Shown piece by piece: positions 51,699 through 60,849 of a DNA stretch of 64,000 nucleotides. The stretch's first letter is position 1. The number at the start of each line of letters is the position of its first letter. The notes beneath the pieces were generated by a model. The model searched no databases. It saw nothing but the letters and a program-made list of their open reading frames with translations, and was not told the origin of the DNA. The position numbers and the translations under genes were made by a program. Origin of the DNA: Candidatus Gastranaerophilales bacterium (GTDB lineage: Bacteria > Cyanobacteriota > Vampirovibrionia > Gastranaerophilales > Gastranaerophilaceae); NCBI GenBank assembly GCA_928722015.1, contig CAKMWI010000003.1:62001-126000 (forward strand), written 5' to 3'.

Positions 51699-53273
51699 TT
51701 AATTTCTTATTTTTCTGTTTAATTTAACTAATTCTGAATACATAAATTTGTATTCATTAGAATTATTCAGGCTTTCTGCTTCGGAGATGTATTCCAGTGC
51801 GGTTTTATAATCTTTTTTTCTCTTATAGAATTCGCTCATTTTTGCATAATATTTTGCATTATTAAGATCATAGAGGATTGCTCTTTTCATGCATTCTACA
51901 GCTTCCTCAAAGTCATCCATTTTTTCTCTGGCTAAAGCCAGATAATAGTAACCTTCAGAGCAATTAATATCGAGAGAAATAGCTTCTTGGGCGTATTCTT
52001 TTGTTTTTTCAAAATCTTCCTTCAGATATGCAATTCTTGCTCCTAATATATCTCCAAGTATATAGTTAGGGTTGATTTTTAGAATATTCTCTGCCAGCTC
52101 AAGAGCCTTTTCATAATCTTTTTCTTTTATATAAACTTCTGATAAATCACTCAGATAATTGAGATTTTGCGGATTTTTTATGATGACTTCTTCAATAAGT
52201 TTTTTTGCTTTATCAAAAATATTTAATTCGGTATAGATTCTGCTGAGAGAAATTTTTGTGAAATCATCACAAAAACCTTTTGCTATATTTTCTTCTAGAA
52301 TTTCTTTTGCACCTAAAAGATCTTTATCTTCTGCAGCAAGTAGAGCCTTTAATACTCTTGTTTGCGGATGATTTGCATCTATATTAAGGATAGCTTCTGC
52401 TTCTTTTTTTGATTTTATATAATTTTTTTCATCAAAATATAAATATGCCAGAGAGTACCTGTAATCCAGATTATCAGGATTTAGATAGAGTGCTTTTGTG
52501 TAGGCTTTTTGAGCTTCTTCATGCCAGCCATTATAAAAATATGCATTAGCCAGGTTGTAATAATATTTTGAATTAGATTTGTCTAAATTTGCGGCTTTTG
52601 AAAAATTTTTGATAGCATCGATAAATTTCATATTTTCTAAATCAAAAAGACCTAAAAAATTTAAAATTTCAGGATTTTGAGTGTTTTTACCAATTTTTGA
52701 AAATATTTCTTCTGCAGCATCCAAATCTTTTTCGTCAAATTTAATTTTGCCTTTCAGTAATAAAACTCTCTCATCTTCACTACTGCAATTTGTTAGAATA
52801 TTTTTAGCTTTTTCTGTTTCTCCGTTGTTATAAAAAGCATTTGCGCATTCTATTTGGACATCAATGTTAAAATATTCTGAATCTTTATATTTATCCAGTT
52901 CCTCAAATAATTTAAGTTTCACAAGTATTTTTACAAGTTCTTTGAGATTTTCTGAATTGGGGTTATCATTAAACAATTTTTCAGAAATATCTAAAACTTT
53001 ATCAAGTTCATTTTGGCGCTCTTTTATAGTACGTGTAAGTTTTAGGCTGTCAATATGTGTGGGATTTATTGATTGAACTTTTTCCAGATATTGGAGAGCG
53101 CGGGTATAATTATTCATCAGAAAATATAATTCTCCGATTTGGTATAAAATCTCAATATTATCATTTTCTAGTTCTAATGCTTTATAAAGCATCTCAATTG
53201 CAGGTTTATAATACTTTTGATTTTTTAATTCAAATGCCTGTTTGATGTATTGTAAACTTTGTGTGTTTTCCAT
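51699..53273 (-). CDS. Tetratricopeptide-repeat protein
   Basis: 524 residues built almost entirely of TPR units, for example NYTRALQYLEKVQSINPTH, HEEAQKAYTKALYLNPDN and DYEKALELAENILKINPNY (about a dozen). No signal peptide or enzyme domain. Probably a cytoplasmic scaffold. It is downstream of the FtsB/DivIC-like gene with a 13-nt gap, so cotranscription is likely. Confidence 0.87.
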   Translation of the reverse strand: MENTQSLQYIKQAFELKNQKYYKPAIEMLYKALELENDNIEILYQIGELYFLMNNYTRALQYLEKVQSINPTHIDSLKLTRTIKERQNELDKVLDISEKLFNDNPNSENLKELVKILVKLKLFEELDKYKDSEYFNIDVQIECANAFYNNGETEKAKNILTNCSSEDERVLLLKGKIKFDEKDLDAAEEIFSKIGKNTQNPEILNFLGLFDLENMKFIDAIKNFSKAANLDKSNSKYYYNLANAYFYNGWHEEAQKAYTKALYLNPDNLDYRYSLAYLYFDEKNYIKSKKEAEAILNIDANHPQTRVLKALLAAEDKDLLGAKEILEENIAKGFCDDFTKISLSRIYTELNIFDKAKKLIEEVIIKNPQNLNYLSDLSEVYIKEKDYEKALELAENILKINPNYILGDILGARIAYLKEDFEKTKEYAQEAISLDINCSEGYYYLALAREKMDDFEEAVECMKRAILYDLNNAKYYAKMSEFYKRKKDYKTALEYISEAESLNNSNEYKFMYSELVKLNRKIRN

Positions 53274-53286
53274 AAATTATCCGTTT

Positions 53287-53751
53287 CTATTCTTCAACAA
53301 CTTCCTGTGGAATATAAATTTGACCTGTTGGAACCTCTTTCTCTTTTTCTTTTTTAAACGAAAAATTTTTAAATTTCCATATAGATTTTTTCTTTTTAGG
53401 CTCTTCCACTTTTTTATTTATGATTATCAGGACTTCATCTTCTCCTGCCATCTTGAGGTTATTTCTTGCAATTCCTTCCAGGCTGTTGTCTGAAGTAATC
53501 ATTTTTTTCTCTGATTTTAAATCCTGATTTCTCATTTGTGCTTTTTTTAACAGGTTTTGCAGTGTAACCATTTTCCCTTTATATGAAATAATTTTTGAGA
53601 CATTTAAAATTGCACCGTACCCGATTTGAATTAAGCAAAAAATCAGTACAATAGTTAGAAAAGAATAATAAAATCCTGTTTTTCTGCTGTGTTTTCTTTT
53701 CCTATTTTTTTGCTGCTTATTAGTTTCTGAATCAGAATTGTTTACCGGCAC
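53287..53751 (-). CDS. FtsB/DivIC-like septum protein
   Basis: 154 residues, GTG start with AAGGGGATG upstream. A basic cytoplasmic tail (KQQKNRKRKHSRK), one membrane helix (FYYSFLTIVLIFCLIQIGYG), then a coiled coil (NLLKKAQMRNQDLKSEKK) and the conserved IARNNLKMAGEDEVLI, the FtsB/DivIC signature. There is an extra Lys-rich tail of about 45 residues. It would act in the divisome. Confidence 0.78.
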   Translation of the reverse strand: MPVNNSDSETNKQQKNRKRKHSRKTGFYYSFLTIVLIFCLIQIGYGAILNVSKIISYKGKMVTLQNLLKKAQMRNQDLKSEKKMITSDNSLEGIARNNLKMAGEDEVLIIINKKVEEPKKKKSIWKFKNFSFKKEKEKEVPTGQIYIPQEVVEE

Positions 53752-53817
53752 ACTTTCATCCCCTTAACTCAATTATAAACAAAATTTTATTATACGTACA
53801 AAAATATGTTTATAAAT

Positions 53818-54747
53818 TTACAATTTAAAATTTGTTGAAAATTTAACCTGATTACGGGTTGTTGAATTATCCATGTAATATGTTTGATTTACTCCAAATT
53901 CAAATTTCAACCTGTCTATATCCTTTTTCCCAAAAGGATTTATTGAGAGTATAAATTCAGCTTTTTGTCTGTTTTTTGTAATATCCGCGGATAAAATTTC
54001 TCTCAACGTGAAATATTGATTTAGTTTCCATTCAGGAGCAAAATAAAAATTATCATTATAGTTGTTATTTGTGGTGTTTACTGTTTTCATATATGACAAA
54101 CTTAGTCCTACCTGTTTGTATTGATATTTTGTAAACACTCCTGAAGATTGTTCTAATTCGGCATAATCGATTCCTTGATTAAAAACTGTGCCTGCGGAAA
54201 ATCCGCCAAGTTGTCTGTAATTTGTACTGGACATAGGCGATATACTATATTCAGGAGCAGTGTATTTAGAATATTTATAGGTATCAAATTTTAAAGAATC
54301 TGTTTTTAAATCTGTATAATCCTCGCTGCTGATTTTAGCAGGTTTTTTTATATGAAGCTTTTTGACTTTTTCATCAGGATTGTCAAGGGTTATGGCATCT
54401 TCTTCTTCCTCGTTGTATTCAGCATATCCATGCAAAACATCAGTATACATATCACCTATTTGGTAGTCATCTAACTCTTCACTTTCGCCATTTTCATAGT
54501 CTTCATTTTCTTCATCCGTATTTTTTCCGGAGGTATCAGCGGTAACATCATCAGTGGTAATTCCAGGATATGGATTATCTTCTTGTTTAGTATTCGAGTT
54601 ATCCTGTTGAGGTTCATCATCAGGAATATGATATATAAATACTAATGAGTCAGTTTTATTTTCAGATTTAGTATCCTGATTAATTTTAGCATTGCAGGGT
54701 AAGAAAGTTAATATAAAAAGTATAAAAATTAAACCTACCTTTTTCAT
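53818..54747 (-). CDS. Exported protein with possible beta-barrel C terminus
   Basis: 309 residues; ATG 54747 is preferred because the signal peptide MKKVGLIFILFILTFLPCNA begins there. A long acidic, Asp/Glu/Thr/Ser-rich linker (about 20-115) precedes a C-terminal region alternating polar and aromatic residues (YFTLREILSADITKN; KFEFGVNQTYYMDN) ending in FKL-type Phe, suggesting outer-membrane strands. No family recognised. The start lies 7 nt after TAAAAT, possibly another short-leader gene. Confidence 0.58.
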   Translation of the reverse strand: MKKVGLIFILFILTFLPCNAKINQDTKSENKTDSLVFIYHIPDDEPQQDNSNTKQEDNPYPGITTDDVTADTSGKNTDEENEDYENGESEELDDYQIGDMYTDVLHGYAEYNEEEEDAITLDNPDEKVKKLHIKKPAKISSEDYTDLKTDSLKFDTYKYSKYTAPEYSISPMSSTNYRQLGGFSAGTVFNQGIDYAELEQSSGVFTKYQYKQVGLSLSYMKTVNTTNNNYNDNFYFAPEWKLNQYFTLREILSADITKNRQKAEFILSINPFGKKDIDRLKFEFGVNQTYYMDNSTTRNQVKFSTNFKL

Positions 54748-54841
54748 ATCCAATATTTTACACCATAATTGAGCATTCAGCAATCCATTAATGATAGTGG
54801 CAAGTTTTCATAAATATTTTATTGTAATAAAAATATAAGAC

Positions 54842-54925
54842 TTGACAATACTATTTTTGTATGATAACATACAGGTGGGGTAAATGTATATTTATAAGTC
54901 TTATCAATTTGATGAGACTTTCTTT
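54842..54925 (+). ncRNA. Candidate small transcript
   Basis: TTGACA (54842-54847), a 17-nt spacer and TAACAT (54865-54870) form a rightward promoter. A hairpin AAGTCT.ATCA/TGAT.AGACTT (54896-54920) with a CTTTTT tail ends it about 45 nt later. Between them lie an AGGTGGGG motif and an ATG that opens a 60-codon frame, but that frame runs antisense into the aminotransferase gene, so a short RNA or a bidirectional terminator is more likely than a protein. Confidence 0.35.
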
Positions 54926-54941
54926 TTCGGGAGTCGGATTT

Positions 54942-56063
54942 TTATTTTAAATTATTTATCCAATGTGAAAATATTTTTAGTGCTTTTTGTAGTTGTTCAA
55001 AATTATTACCATAACCAATTCTTAAGTATCCTTCAGCTTCCAGAGTTTCGCCAGGCAAAATCATAACACCGGTTTCTTCTTGAAGTTTTTTGCAAAGAAT
55101 GCTTGAAGGAATATTAGCATCATATCTTACAAATGCTGTTGTACCTCCGCTTGGTGGGACAAGATGAATTTTGGGTTCTGAGCATGCCCAAGATGTTAAT
55201 ATATTTTTTCCGATAGCTATCTTTTCAAGGTTTCTTTTTATAATTTTATCTTTATTTTCTATTGCAAGTGTTGCAAAATAATCATCAATAATTCCAACAC
55301 TGATAGTATTATATTCTCTTTGATGATTAATTTCTTTTATTATTTTTTCAGATGCTGCTATCCAACCCAATCTAAGACCCGCAAGTGAAAATACTTTTGA
55401 CATACTGCCGGTTGATATTCCTTTGTCATAAATATCGGCGATAGAAATTGAAAAAGGTTTGGAACTATGATTCAATCCCCTGTAAACTTCATCTGAAAGT
55501 ATATAAGCATTTGATTTTTTTGCGATTTCAACAATATCATAGAGCATTTTATCCGGCATGACTGCTCCTGTCGGATTGTTTGGATTATTCATGCAAATGA
55601 GTTTTGTATTTTTTGCAGTTAATTGTTCAAGTTCTTCAAGGTCAGGAAGCCATGAATTTTCTTCTTTAAGATGTAATAAACTTACCTTTCCTCCAAATGA
55701 TTTTGGTATTGAATAATGCTGTTGATATGTAGGAATGATGGAAACAATTTTGTCTCCAGGTTCAACAAGACTAAGCATAACAAGTTGGTTTGCACCTATT
55801 GCTCCATGTGTTATTGTGATATTATTTTCATTTTGATTTGTATATAGGGAGCAGATTGCTTTTTTTAGTCTTTGGCTGCCATGTATTTGTCCGTAGTTTA
55901 ATTTTTTATTGAAGAGTTCGTTTAGGTGTTTATCTTTATTTCCTGTAATATCAAATAATTCATTTATTGACAAAGATTCAACACATGTATCTGCAAGATC
56001 ATATACTGCATCTTTTTCATATTTATTAAACCACTCTTCTACTTTAAATTTTTCTATTTTCAT
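54942..56063 (-). CDS. PLP-dependent aminotransferase, class I/II
   Basis: 373 residues. Landmarks: NNPNNPTGAVMP, ILSDEVYRGL and the Schiff-base Lys in STGSMSKVFSLAGLRLGW. The N terminus (KIEKFKVEEWFNKYEKDA ... LADTCVESLSINEL) matches a subgroup often annotated as capreomycidine-synthase-like, so the substrate may be unusual. It follows the GNAT-like gene by 13 nt on the same strand without its own ribosome site, so it is likely translated in the same operon. Confidence 0.83.
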   Translation of the reverse strand: MKIEKFKVEEWFNKYEKDAVYDLADTCVESLSINELFDITGNKDKHLNELFNKKLNYGQIHGSQRLKKAICSLYTNQNENNITITHGAIGANQLVMLSLVEPGDKIVSIIPTYQQHYSIPKSFGGKVSLLHLKEENSWLPDLEELEQLTAKNTKLICMNNPNNPTGAVMPDKMLYDIVEIAKKSNAYILSDEVYRGLNHSSKPFSISIADIYDKGISTGSMSKVFSLAGLRLGWIAASEKIIKEINHQREYNTISVGIIDDYFATLAIENKDKIIKRNLEKIAIGKNILTSWACSEPKIHLVPPSGGTTAFVRYDANIPSSILCKKLQEETGVMILPGETLEAEGYLRIGYGNNFEQLQKALKIFSHWINNLK

Positions 56064-56076
56064 TGTGTTTTTCTAT

Positions 56077-56775
56077 TTATACTCTGTAATTAATTTCATG
56101 CCCGTCAAGCAGTGAATTTAAGTAATCTCTGTTTGTTTCAAATTCCCAATCAGTAAACATCATATTAGAGCTGTATTCCAGTTTTGATGAATCTACTTTG
56201 TTATTATTTCTTGCTAAATATTTTAAATAATTACTTATAACCTCACAGCCGCGTTCTTTCAAAAAAGGGTCATCACTTTTTTGAGTTCCTGCGATTTTTG
56301 GATAAAAGAAATCAGCATCTCTACGGAGGTTTTCCAGTCTTGGATTTTTAGATTTCATAACCAATTTTAATCCGTTAAGGATATAATCAACATCATCAGA
56401 GACTATCTTGAAACCGTATCTGGCATAAAACTGTATAGATTCTTTTAGTGAAAATACTTTAAACCTGTTGAGATTGTTTTTATGGAATTCAATAAGTGCA
56501 GCCAGATTTAATAATTCTCCAAGTCCTTCTTTTCTTGGGTCAGCGGCTAAAGTAACCCCTTGCATTTCTCTTTTTGCAATATTAAATTGCAAACCATATA
56601 GGGATTGTTTTTTTTGATGATTTTCTGCCGTTAGAGTAGTTAGTTCTTCAGTTTCATCAAAAAACAGTTTGACAGGTTTTTTGAATTTATCTACCGCGTT
56701 GAACGGTTCAAAAAATTTTATCCCCTGTTTTTCATAAAATTTTATAGGTTGTCTTGTTAGTATTTCTAGCGCCAT
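56077..56775 (-). CDS. GNAT-like protein, unknown
   Basis: 232 residues. The middle (GVTLAADPRKEGLGELLNLA ... KESIQFYARYGFKIV) looks like a GNAT N-acetyltransferase core, with the R/K-x-x-G-L-G acetyl-CoA loop and the YARYGF turn. The remaining about 90 C-terminal residues are not recognised. The start at ATG 56775 is chosen because an extended -10 (TGT-TTTAAT, 56790-56782) ends 6 nt before it; a longer frame from TTG 56796 would start upstream of the promoter. Confidence 0.6.
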   Translation of the reverse strand: MALEILTRQPIKFYEKQGIKFFEPFNAVDKFKKPVKLFFDETEELTTLTAENHQKKQSLYGLQFNIAKREMQGVTLAADPRKEGLGELLNLAALIEFHKNNLNRFKVFSLKESIQFYARYGFKIVSDDVDYILNGLKLVMKSKNPRLENLRRDADFFYPKIAGTQKSDDPFLKERGCEVISNYLKYLARNNNKVDSSKLEYSSNMMFTDWEFETNRDYLNSLLDGHEINYRV

Positions 56776-56781
56776 GTTCAT

Positions 56782-56790
56782 ATTAAAACA
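56782..56790 (-). promoter_or_regulatory. Extended -10 abutting ATG 56775
   Basis: TGT-TTTAAT on the minus strand, followed by 6 nt (ATGAAC) and ATG. The transcription start is predicted at the start codon. Confidence 0.5.
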
Positions 56791-56866
56791 GAACAAGAAA
56801 ATTTTTGCACATGTGTTTTAACAAAAATTTATATTATGTTAAGATTATAATTGAGGTAGAACAGAT

Positions 56867-57673
56867 ATGGATAATTTAAGATTAGGATTAAAACTTTTTA
56901 CAAATCAGTTGAATATTTATAAGGATAAAACAATTGAATTGTGGGAGAAAAAATGTTTTTCTTATATCGAAGTTTTTGTTATTCCTAATCAGATAGAGTA
57001 TTTGCATCAGTGGGAAATTTTTAAAAGCAGATATAATATTCCTTTTACGATACATGCACCGCAATTTAGTGAGGGTGTTAATCTTTCTCAAAAAGAATTT
57101 GAATTTGAAAATAAAAGAGTTTATTCTCAGGTGAAAGATTATAAGAATGCTTTAGATGCAATGTATATTGTTGCTCATTGTGGCATGGGCGGTACTTTGG
57201 AAGAGACTGTGCGGCAGTTAAATAACATAGATTTGCCTGTTAACGTTGAAAATATTCCATATTGTTCCAGAAGACATCCTCAAATGTATTGTCAGGGTTC
57301 AAAAGTTGAAGAAATTGAATTTGTACAAAAAAATTCTTCTTGCGGTTTTTGCCTTGATGTCGGGCATGCATTTTGTTCTGCTGTATATCTGGGATTTAAT
57401 CCGTACGAGTATATGAGAAAGTTTAATGACTTAAATCCTGATTGTTATCATCTGAGCGATGGGAAAATTAGTGATAAATTTGATATCCATTTAAATATAT
57501 CAAAAGGTGATTATGATTGGCAAAGGATAATGGATATAATTCATCCCGATAAAAATATGACGCTTGAAACAATATTAAAATCTTCGGAGAGTGTTGATGT
57601 TATTAATAATTTTGAGCAAGATACGATTTATTTGCAAAGATTTAGTAAAAACATTCTTAAATGTGTATCTTAA
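56867..57673 (+). CDS. Xylose-isomerase-like TIM-barrel protein
   Basis: 268 residues of the sugar phosphate isomerase/epimerase (AP endonuclease 2) superfamily. Strand ends carry expected metal-site residues: FTIHAPQ, YIVAHCGMGG, NVENIPYCSRR, CLDVGHAFCS, CYHLSDGK and LETILKS. The reaction is not determined. GAGGTA precedes the ATG. Its last 99 nt overlap the convergent gene at 57575. Confidence 0.72.
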   Translation: MDNLRLGLKLFTNQLNIYKDKTIELWEKKCFSYIEVFVIPNQIEYLHQWEIFKSRYNIPFTIHAPQFSEGVNLSQKEFEFENKRVYSQVKDYKNALDAMYIVAHCGMGGTLEETVRQLNNIDLPVNVENIPYCSRRHPQMYCQGSKVEEIEFVQKNSSCGFCLDVGHAFCSAVYLGFNPYEYMRKFNDLNPDCYHLSDGKISDKFDIHLNISKGDYDWQRIMDIIHPDKNMTLETILKSSESVDVINNFEQDTIYLQRFSKNILKCVS

Positions 57674-58423
57674 TTTTTGTGTAAATGTTAACTCATTCAA
57701 TGCTAAGTGCAAAGTTTGTTTATTTACGCCGAGTTGTGTAAGTTTTTCTCTATCGTAATTTTGCTCTGAAATCAAATAACTTACTGTTTTAAAGTTATAA
57801 TTAATATTTTCTTTTTCGTGCATTTTTTTTAAAAAATTGTGAATATCTTCCATGCTGTAAGAAAGATTTTTATTTTTTAAAATATTAGAAATAATATTAG
57901 CACTTGTTGAGTTATTATTTTTTTCATAATATCTTAGCGAGTCTTCGAGTACAAAGGAAAGATTTGGACGGTTTGTTATTCCAAGAATCTTCATTGCTTC
58001 ATAAGGTGCCTTTATAACTTTATTTTTTGTTTCAAATACATCCCAGACTTCCTTGCATTTTTTATTTAAAAAGTTTTTTGCGGTTGCGAATTCTTTTTCG
58101 TTACCATATTTATTTTTTAAAGCTTTAACTTTTTCAACAGAATTTTCATCTATTGCTTGTGCCAGTTCAAAAGCAATTTCTCGGACTTTTCTATTAGAAA
58201 GTTCTTCATTGATTATGATATCGTTAAAGCAAAAGTAAACTTTTGAAAGATCATTTTCAATATCATTAATTTTACTGAAATATTTGACACAAGCGCTCAA
58301 GTTTTTTGGGGTTTTGTTTACATTTGTGCAAAAATCAGCTAGGACAGATGCAGTATTCTCATTTAATAAAGGCATCTGTGCAGAAATATTACAGTCTAAT
58401 ATTTCAGTCAGTAATTTTTCCAT
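57575..58423 (-). CDS. Helical hypothetical protein
   Basis: 282 residues, mostly predicted helix, no signal or membrane span, not recognised. Segments such as NRKVREIAFELAQAIDENS and YDREKLTQLGVNKQTLHLAL could be HTH-like but this is weak. AGGGGAAA lies about 12 nt before the ATG. Its 3' 99 nt overlap the opposite-strand isomerase-like gene. Confidence 0.6.
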   Translation of the reverse strand: MEKLLTEILDCNISAQMPLLNENTASVLADFCTNVNKTPKNLSACVKYFSKINDIENDLSKVYFCFNDIIINEELSNRKVREIAFELAQAIDENSVEKVKALKNKYGNEKEFATAKNFLNKKCKEVWDVFETKNKVIKAPYEAMKILGITNRPNLSFVLEDSLRYYEKNNNSTSANIISNILKNKNLSYSMEDIHNFLKKMHEKENINYNFKTVSYLISEQNYDREKLTQLGVNKQTLHLALNELTFTQKLRYTFKNVFTKSLQINRILLKIINNINTLRRF

Positions 58424-58502
58424 ATCTATTATTTTCCCCTGTATATTAATAAAAAAATAAATGTTTGGGAAATTGACTTTTTTTATTAAAATGTAACGAT
58501 TT

Positions 58503-58925
58503 TTAATTTATCAAATGACAGCTACCTGAGGCTTTTGCATGTCTTATCCCAAACATTTCGTTATCATAGGTAAGAGTTGACTCAGAAGAATATTTGCCGT
58601 CTTTTCTATCAATTGTTATTTTGCTTAGCATTATAAAATCATCTGTTAAATGTTGGCTGTTAAATTCTATTCTATCTGCTTCGTAATATAAAATTTTATC
58701 TACCGGGGCTTTTTGCAGATAAATTTTTTTATTTGTATCATCAAGATTAAAAATTCTGAAGTATTTATTGTGAGAGACAGGAGTATTTTCTTTAGTAAAT
58801 ATGGTTTCTTCAACATCACATCTGATTGTTTTCATTTCTTTAAAATTCGGAACATACTTGTCTGCAAATGCAGGTATAGATATAAATAATAAACAGATAA
58901 TAGAATATAAAAATTTCTCTCTCAT
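58503..58925 (-). CDS. Secreted hypothetical protein
   Basis: 140 residues with a signal peptide (FLYSIICLLFISIPAFADK). The mature part is beta-rich (KYFRIFNLDDTNKKIYLQ; SESTLTYDNEMFG) and has two Cys. No family recognised. The ATG lies 6 nt after a perfect extended -10 (TGC-TATAAT) and lacks a Shine-Dalgarno, so the mRNA is probably leaderless. Confidence 0.65.
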   Translation of the reverse strand: MREKFLYSIICLLFISIPAFADKYVPNFKEMKTIRCDVEETIFTKENTPVSHNKYFRIFNLDDTNKKIYLQKAPVDKILYYEADRIEFNSQHLTDDFIMLSKITIDRKDGKYSSESTLTYDNEMFGIRHAKASGSCHLIN

Positions 58926-58931
58926 AACATA

Positions 58932-58940
58932 ATTATAGCA
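58932..58940 (-). promoter_or_regulatory. Extended -10 abutting ATG 58925
   Basis: TGC-TATAAT on the minus strand, 6 nt (TATGTT) before ATG. Same geometry as at 44435. Confidence 0.6.
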
Positions 58941-59013
58941 GATTTATAAAAATAATTTATAAGAACATGCAGGAATTTTTATAAAAACTATAAATTTTGT
59001 TAAATTTTAGGGC

Positions 59014-59042
59014 TTGACTGATAGTTGCTCTCAAATTGTAAT
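59014..59042 (+). promoter_or_regulatory. Promoter of the DXS-like gene
   Basis: TTGACT (59014-59019), 17-nt spacer, TGTAAT (59037-59042). The leader then contains AGAAGGAG before the ATG at 59083. Confidence 0.6.
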
Positions 59043-59082
59043 ATATAAAAAGAGCTTAGATTTTTAAGAAGGAGAATTCAAA

Positions 59083-60849
59083 ATGATTTTAGACAAAGTT
59101 AACACCCCTGATGATTTAAAAAAATTATCTATTACCGAGCTTAATACTCTTTCTGATGAGATAAGAGAACTAATTATTAAAAAAGTGAATACAACAGGTG
59201 GACACATGGGGCCTAATTTAGGTATCATAGAAGCTACAATTGCGATGCATTATGTGTTTAATTCTCCTGTGGACAAAATAGTTTTTGATGTTTCTCACCA
59301 GTGCTATTCACATAAAATTTTGACCGGAAGAAAAGAAGGATTTATTGACCCTGATAAATATAATATTTATACCGGTTATACTGCACCGGAGGAAAGTAAA
59401 CATGATTTGTTTAAAGTAGGACATACATCCACTTCAGTAAGCTTGGCAACCGGTGTTGCTAAAGCAAGAGATTTAAAGGGTGAAAGTGGTAATGTTATTG
59501 CTTTGATTGGTGATGGTTCTTTAAGTGGCGGTGAAGCTCTTGAAGGGCTTGATAATGCTGCAACTCTAAATAGCAATATTATTATTGTTGTAAATGATAA
59601 TGAGATGTCTATTGCTGAAAATCATGGCGGACTTTATGATAATTTACGTCTTTTAAGACAAACAAAAGGGCAGGCTGAATGTAATTTCTTTAAATCTTTG
59701 GGATTTGAATATCATTATTTGGAAGAAGGTAATGATATAGCAAAACTTATTGACGTGTTTAAAAAAGTAAAAGATAATTCTTGTCCTGTAGTTGTTCATA
59801 TTCATACGATTAAAGGACATGGATTAGATATTGCAGAAGAAAACAAAGAATTATTCCATTGGATTTTACCTGGAACTCTTGATAAAAAAGAAGATAGTCA
59901 GGATACAGTAACAACAGAAGATTATAATTCTGTTACAAAAGATTTTATTATGGAAAAAGCTCAGAAAGATAAAACGGTTATAGCTGTTAATGCCGGTACT
60001 CCAGGAGTTTTTGGTTTTACAAAAGATTATAGGGAGAAACTTGGCAAACAATATACAGATGTTGGTATTGCAGAAGAACATGCTGTTGCGTATTCTTCTG
60101 CTCTTGCAAAAAGTGGTGCAAAACCTGTATTTTGTGTAATGAGTTCATTTATACAAAGGACTTATGATCAAATGTCTCAGGATTTGGCATTAAATAATTC
60201 TCCTATTACAATGTTGGTTTATTGGGGAGGATTATCATCAGCTGATGCCACTCACCTTTGTTCGTTTGATATTCCGCTTATTTCAAATATTCCGAATATT
60301 GTTTATTTATCACCAACTTCAAAAGAAGAATATCTTGCGATGTTGGAATATTCGCTTAATCAAACCCAACATCCTGTTGCAATAAGAGTTCCTAATGTGT
60401 GGGTGTCAACTGGAGTGGTTGATACTACGGATTATTCACAATTAAATAAGTTTAAAGTTGAATCTAAAGGGACAAAGGTTGCTATTTTAGGACTGGGTAA
60501 TTTCTTTGGGCTGGCTAATGAAGTTAGAGATGAATTGAAAAAACGATTTGGTTTTGATGCGACAATTATTAATCCAAGATTTATCTCAGGAATTGATAAG
60601 GAGCTTTTACAGAACTTAAAAGAGGACCATAAGATAATTGTTACGTTAGAAGACGGGCAATTAAACGGCGGTTTTGGTGAAAAAATTGCAAGATTTTATT
60701 CTGATTCGGCTGTAAAGGTGTTGAATTTTGGCGGGAAAAAAGAATTTACAGACAGAATTCCAATTGAGCAACTTTATGAACGTTATCATTTAACAAAGGA
60801 ACTTATTGTTCAAGATATTTCTAATATATTAGAGGTGGCTTATGTATAG
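59083..60849 (+). CDS. DXS-like thiamine-diphosphate enzyme
   Basis: 588 residues, shorter than typical 1-deoxy-xylulose-5-phosphate synthase (about 620). ThDP motif ALIGDGSLSGGEALEGLDNA and the catalytic Glu in DVGIAEEHAVAYS are present, as are GGHMGPNLGIIEATIA and DVSHQCYSHKILTGR, so it belongs to the DXS family. The acceptor site departs from DXS: canonical IDGH is here EEGND, and DRAG...DG.TH is VYWGGLSSADATH, losing the Arg that contacts the substrate phosphate. It may act on another aldehyde. AAGGAG precedes the ATG. It overlaps the next gene by 8 nt. Confidence 0.78.
   Translation: MILDKVNTPDDLKKLSITELNTLSDEIRELIIKKVNTTGGHMGPNLGIIEATIAMHYVFNSPVDKIVFDVSHQCYSHKILTGRKEGFIDPDKYNIYTGYTAPEESKHDLFKVGHTSTSVSLATGVAKARDLKGESGNVIALIGDGSLSGGEALEGLDNAATLNSNIIIVVNDNEMSIAENHGGLYDNLRLLRQTKGQAECNFFKSLGFEYHYLEEGNDIAKLIDVFKKVKDNSCPVVVHIHTIKGHGLDIAEENKELFHWILPGTLDKKEDSQDTVTTEDYNSVTKDFIMEKAQKDKTVIAVNAGTPGVFGFTKDYREKLGKQYTDVGIAEEHAVAYSSALAKSGAKPVFCVMSSFIQRTYDQMSQDLALNNSPITMLVYWGGLSSADATHLCSFDIPLISNIPNIVYLSPTSKEEYLAMLEYSLNQTQHPVAIRVPNVWVSTGVVDTTDYSQLNKFKVESKGTKVAILGLGNFFGLANEVRDELKKRFGFDATIINPRFISGIDKELLQNLKEDHKIIVTLEDGQLNGGFGEKIARFYSDSAVKVLNFGGKKEFTDRIPIEQLYERYHLTKELIVQDISNILEVAYV

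Noticed and set aside
54884..55066. 60-codon plus-strand frame with an apparent Shine-Dalgarno
   Set aside because: Most of it is antisense to the aminotransferase gene, it contains the hairpin at 54896-54920, and no protein-like pattern is visible.
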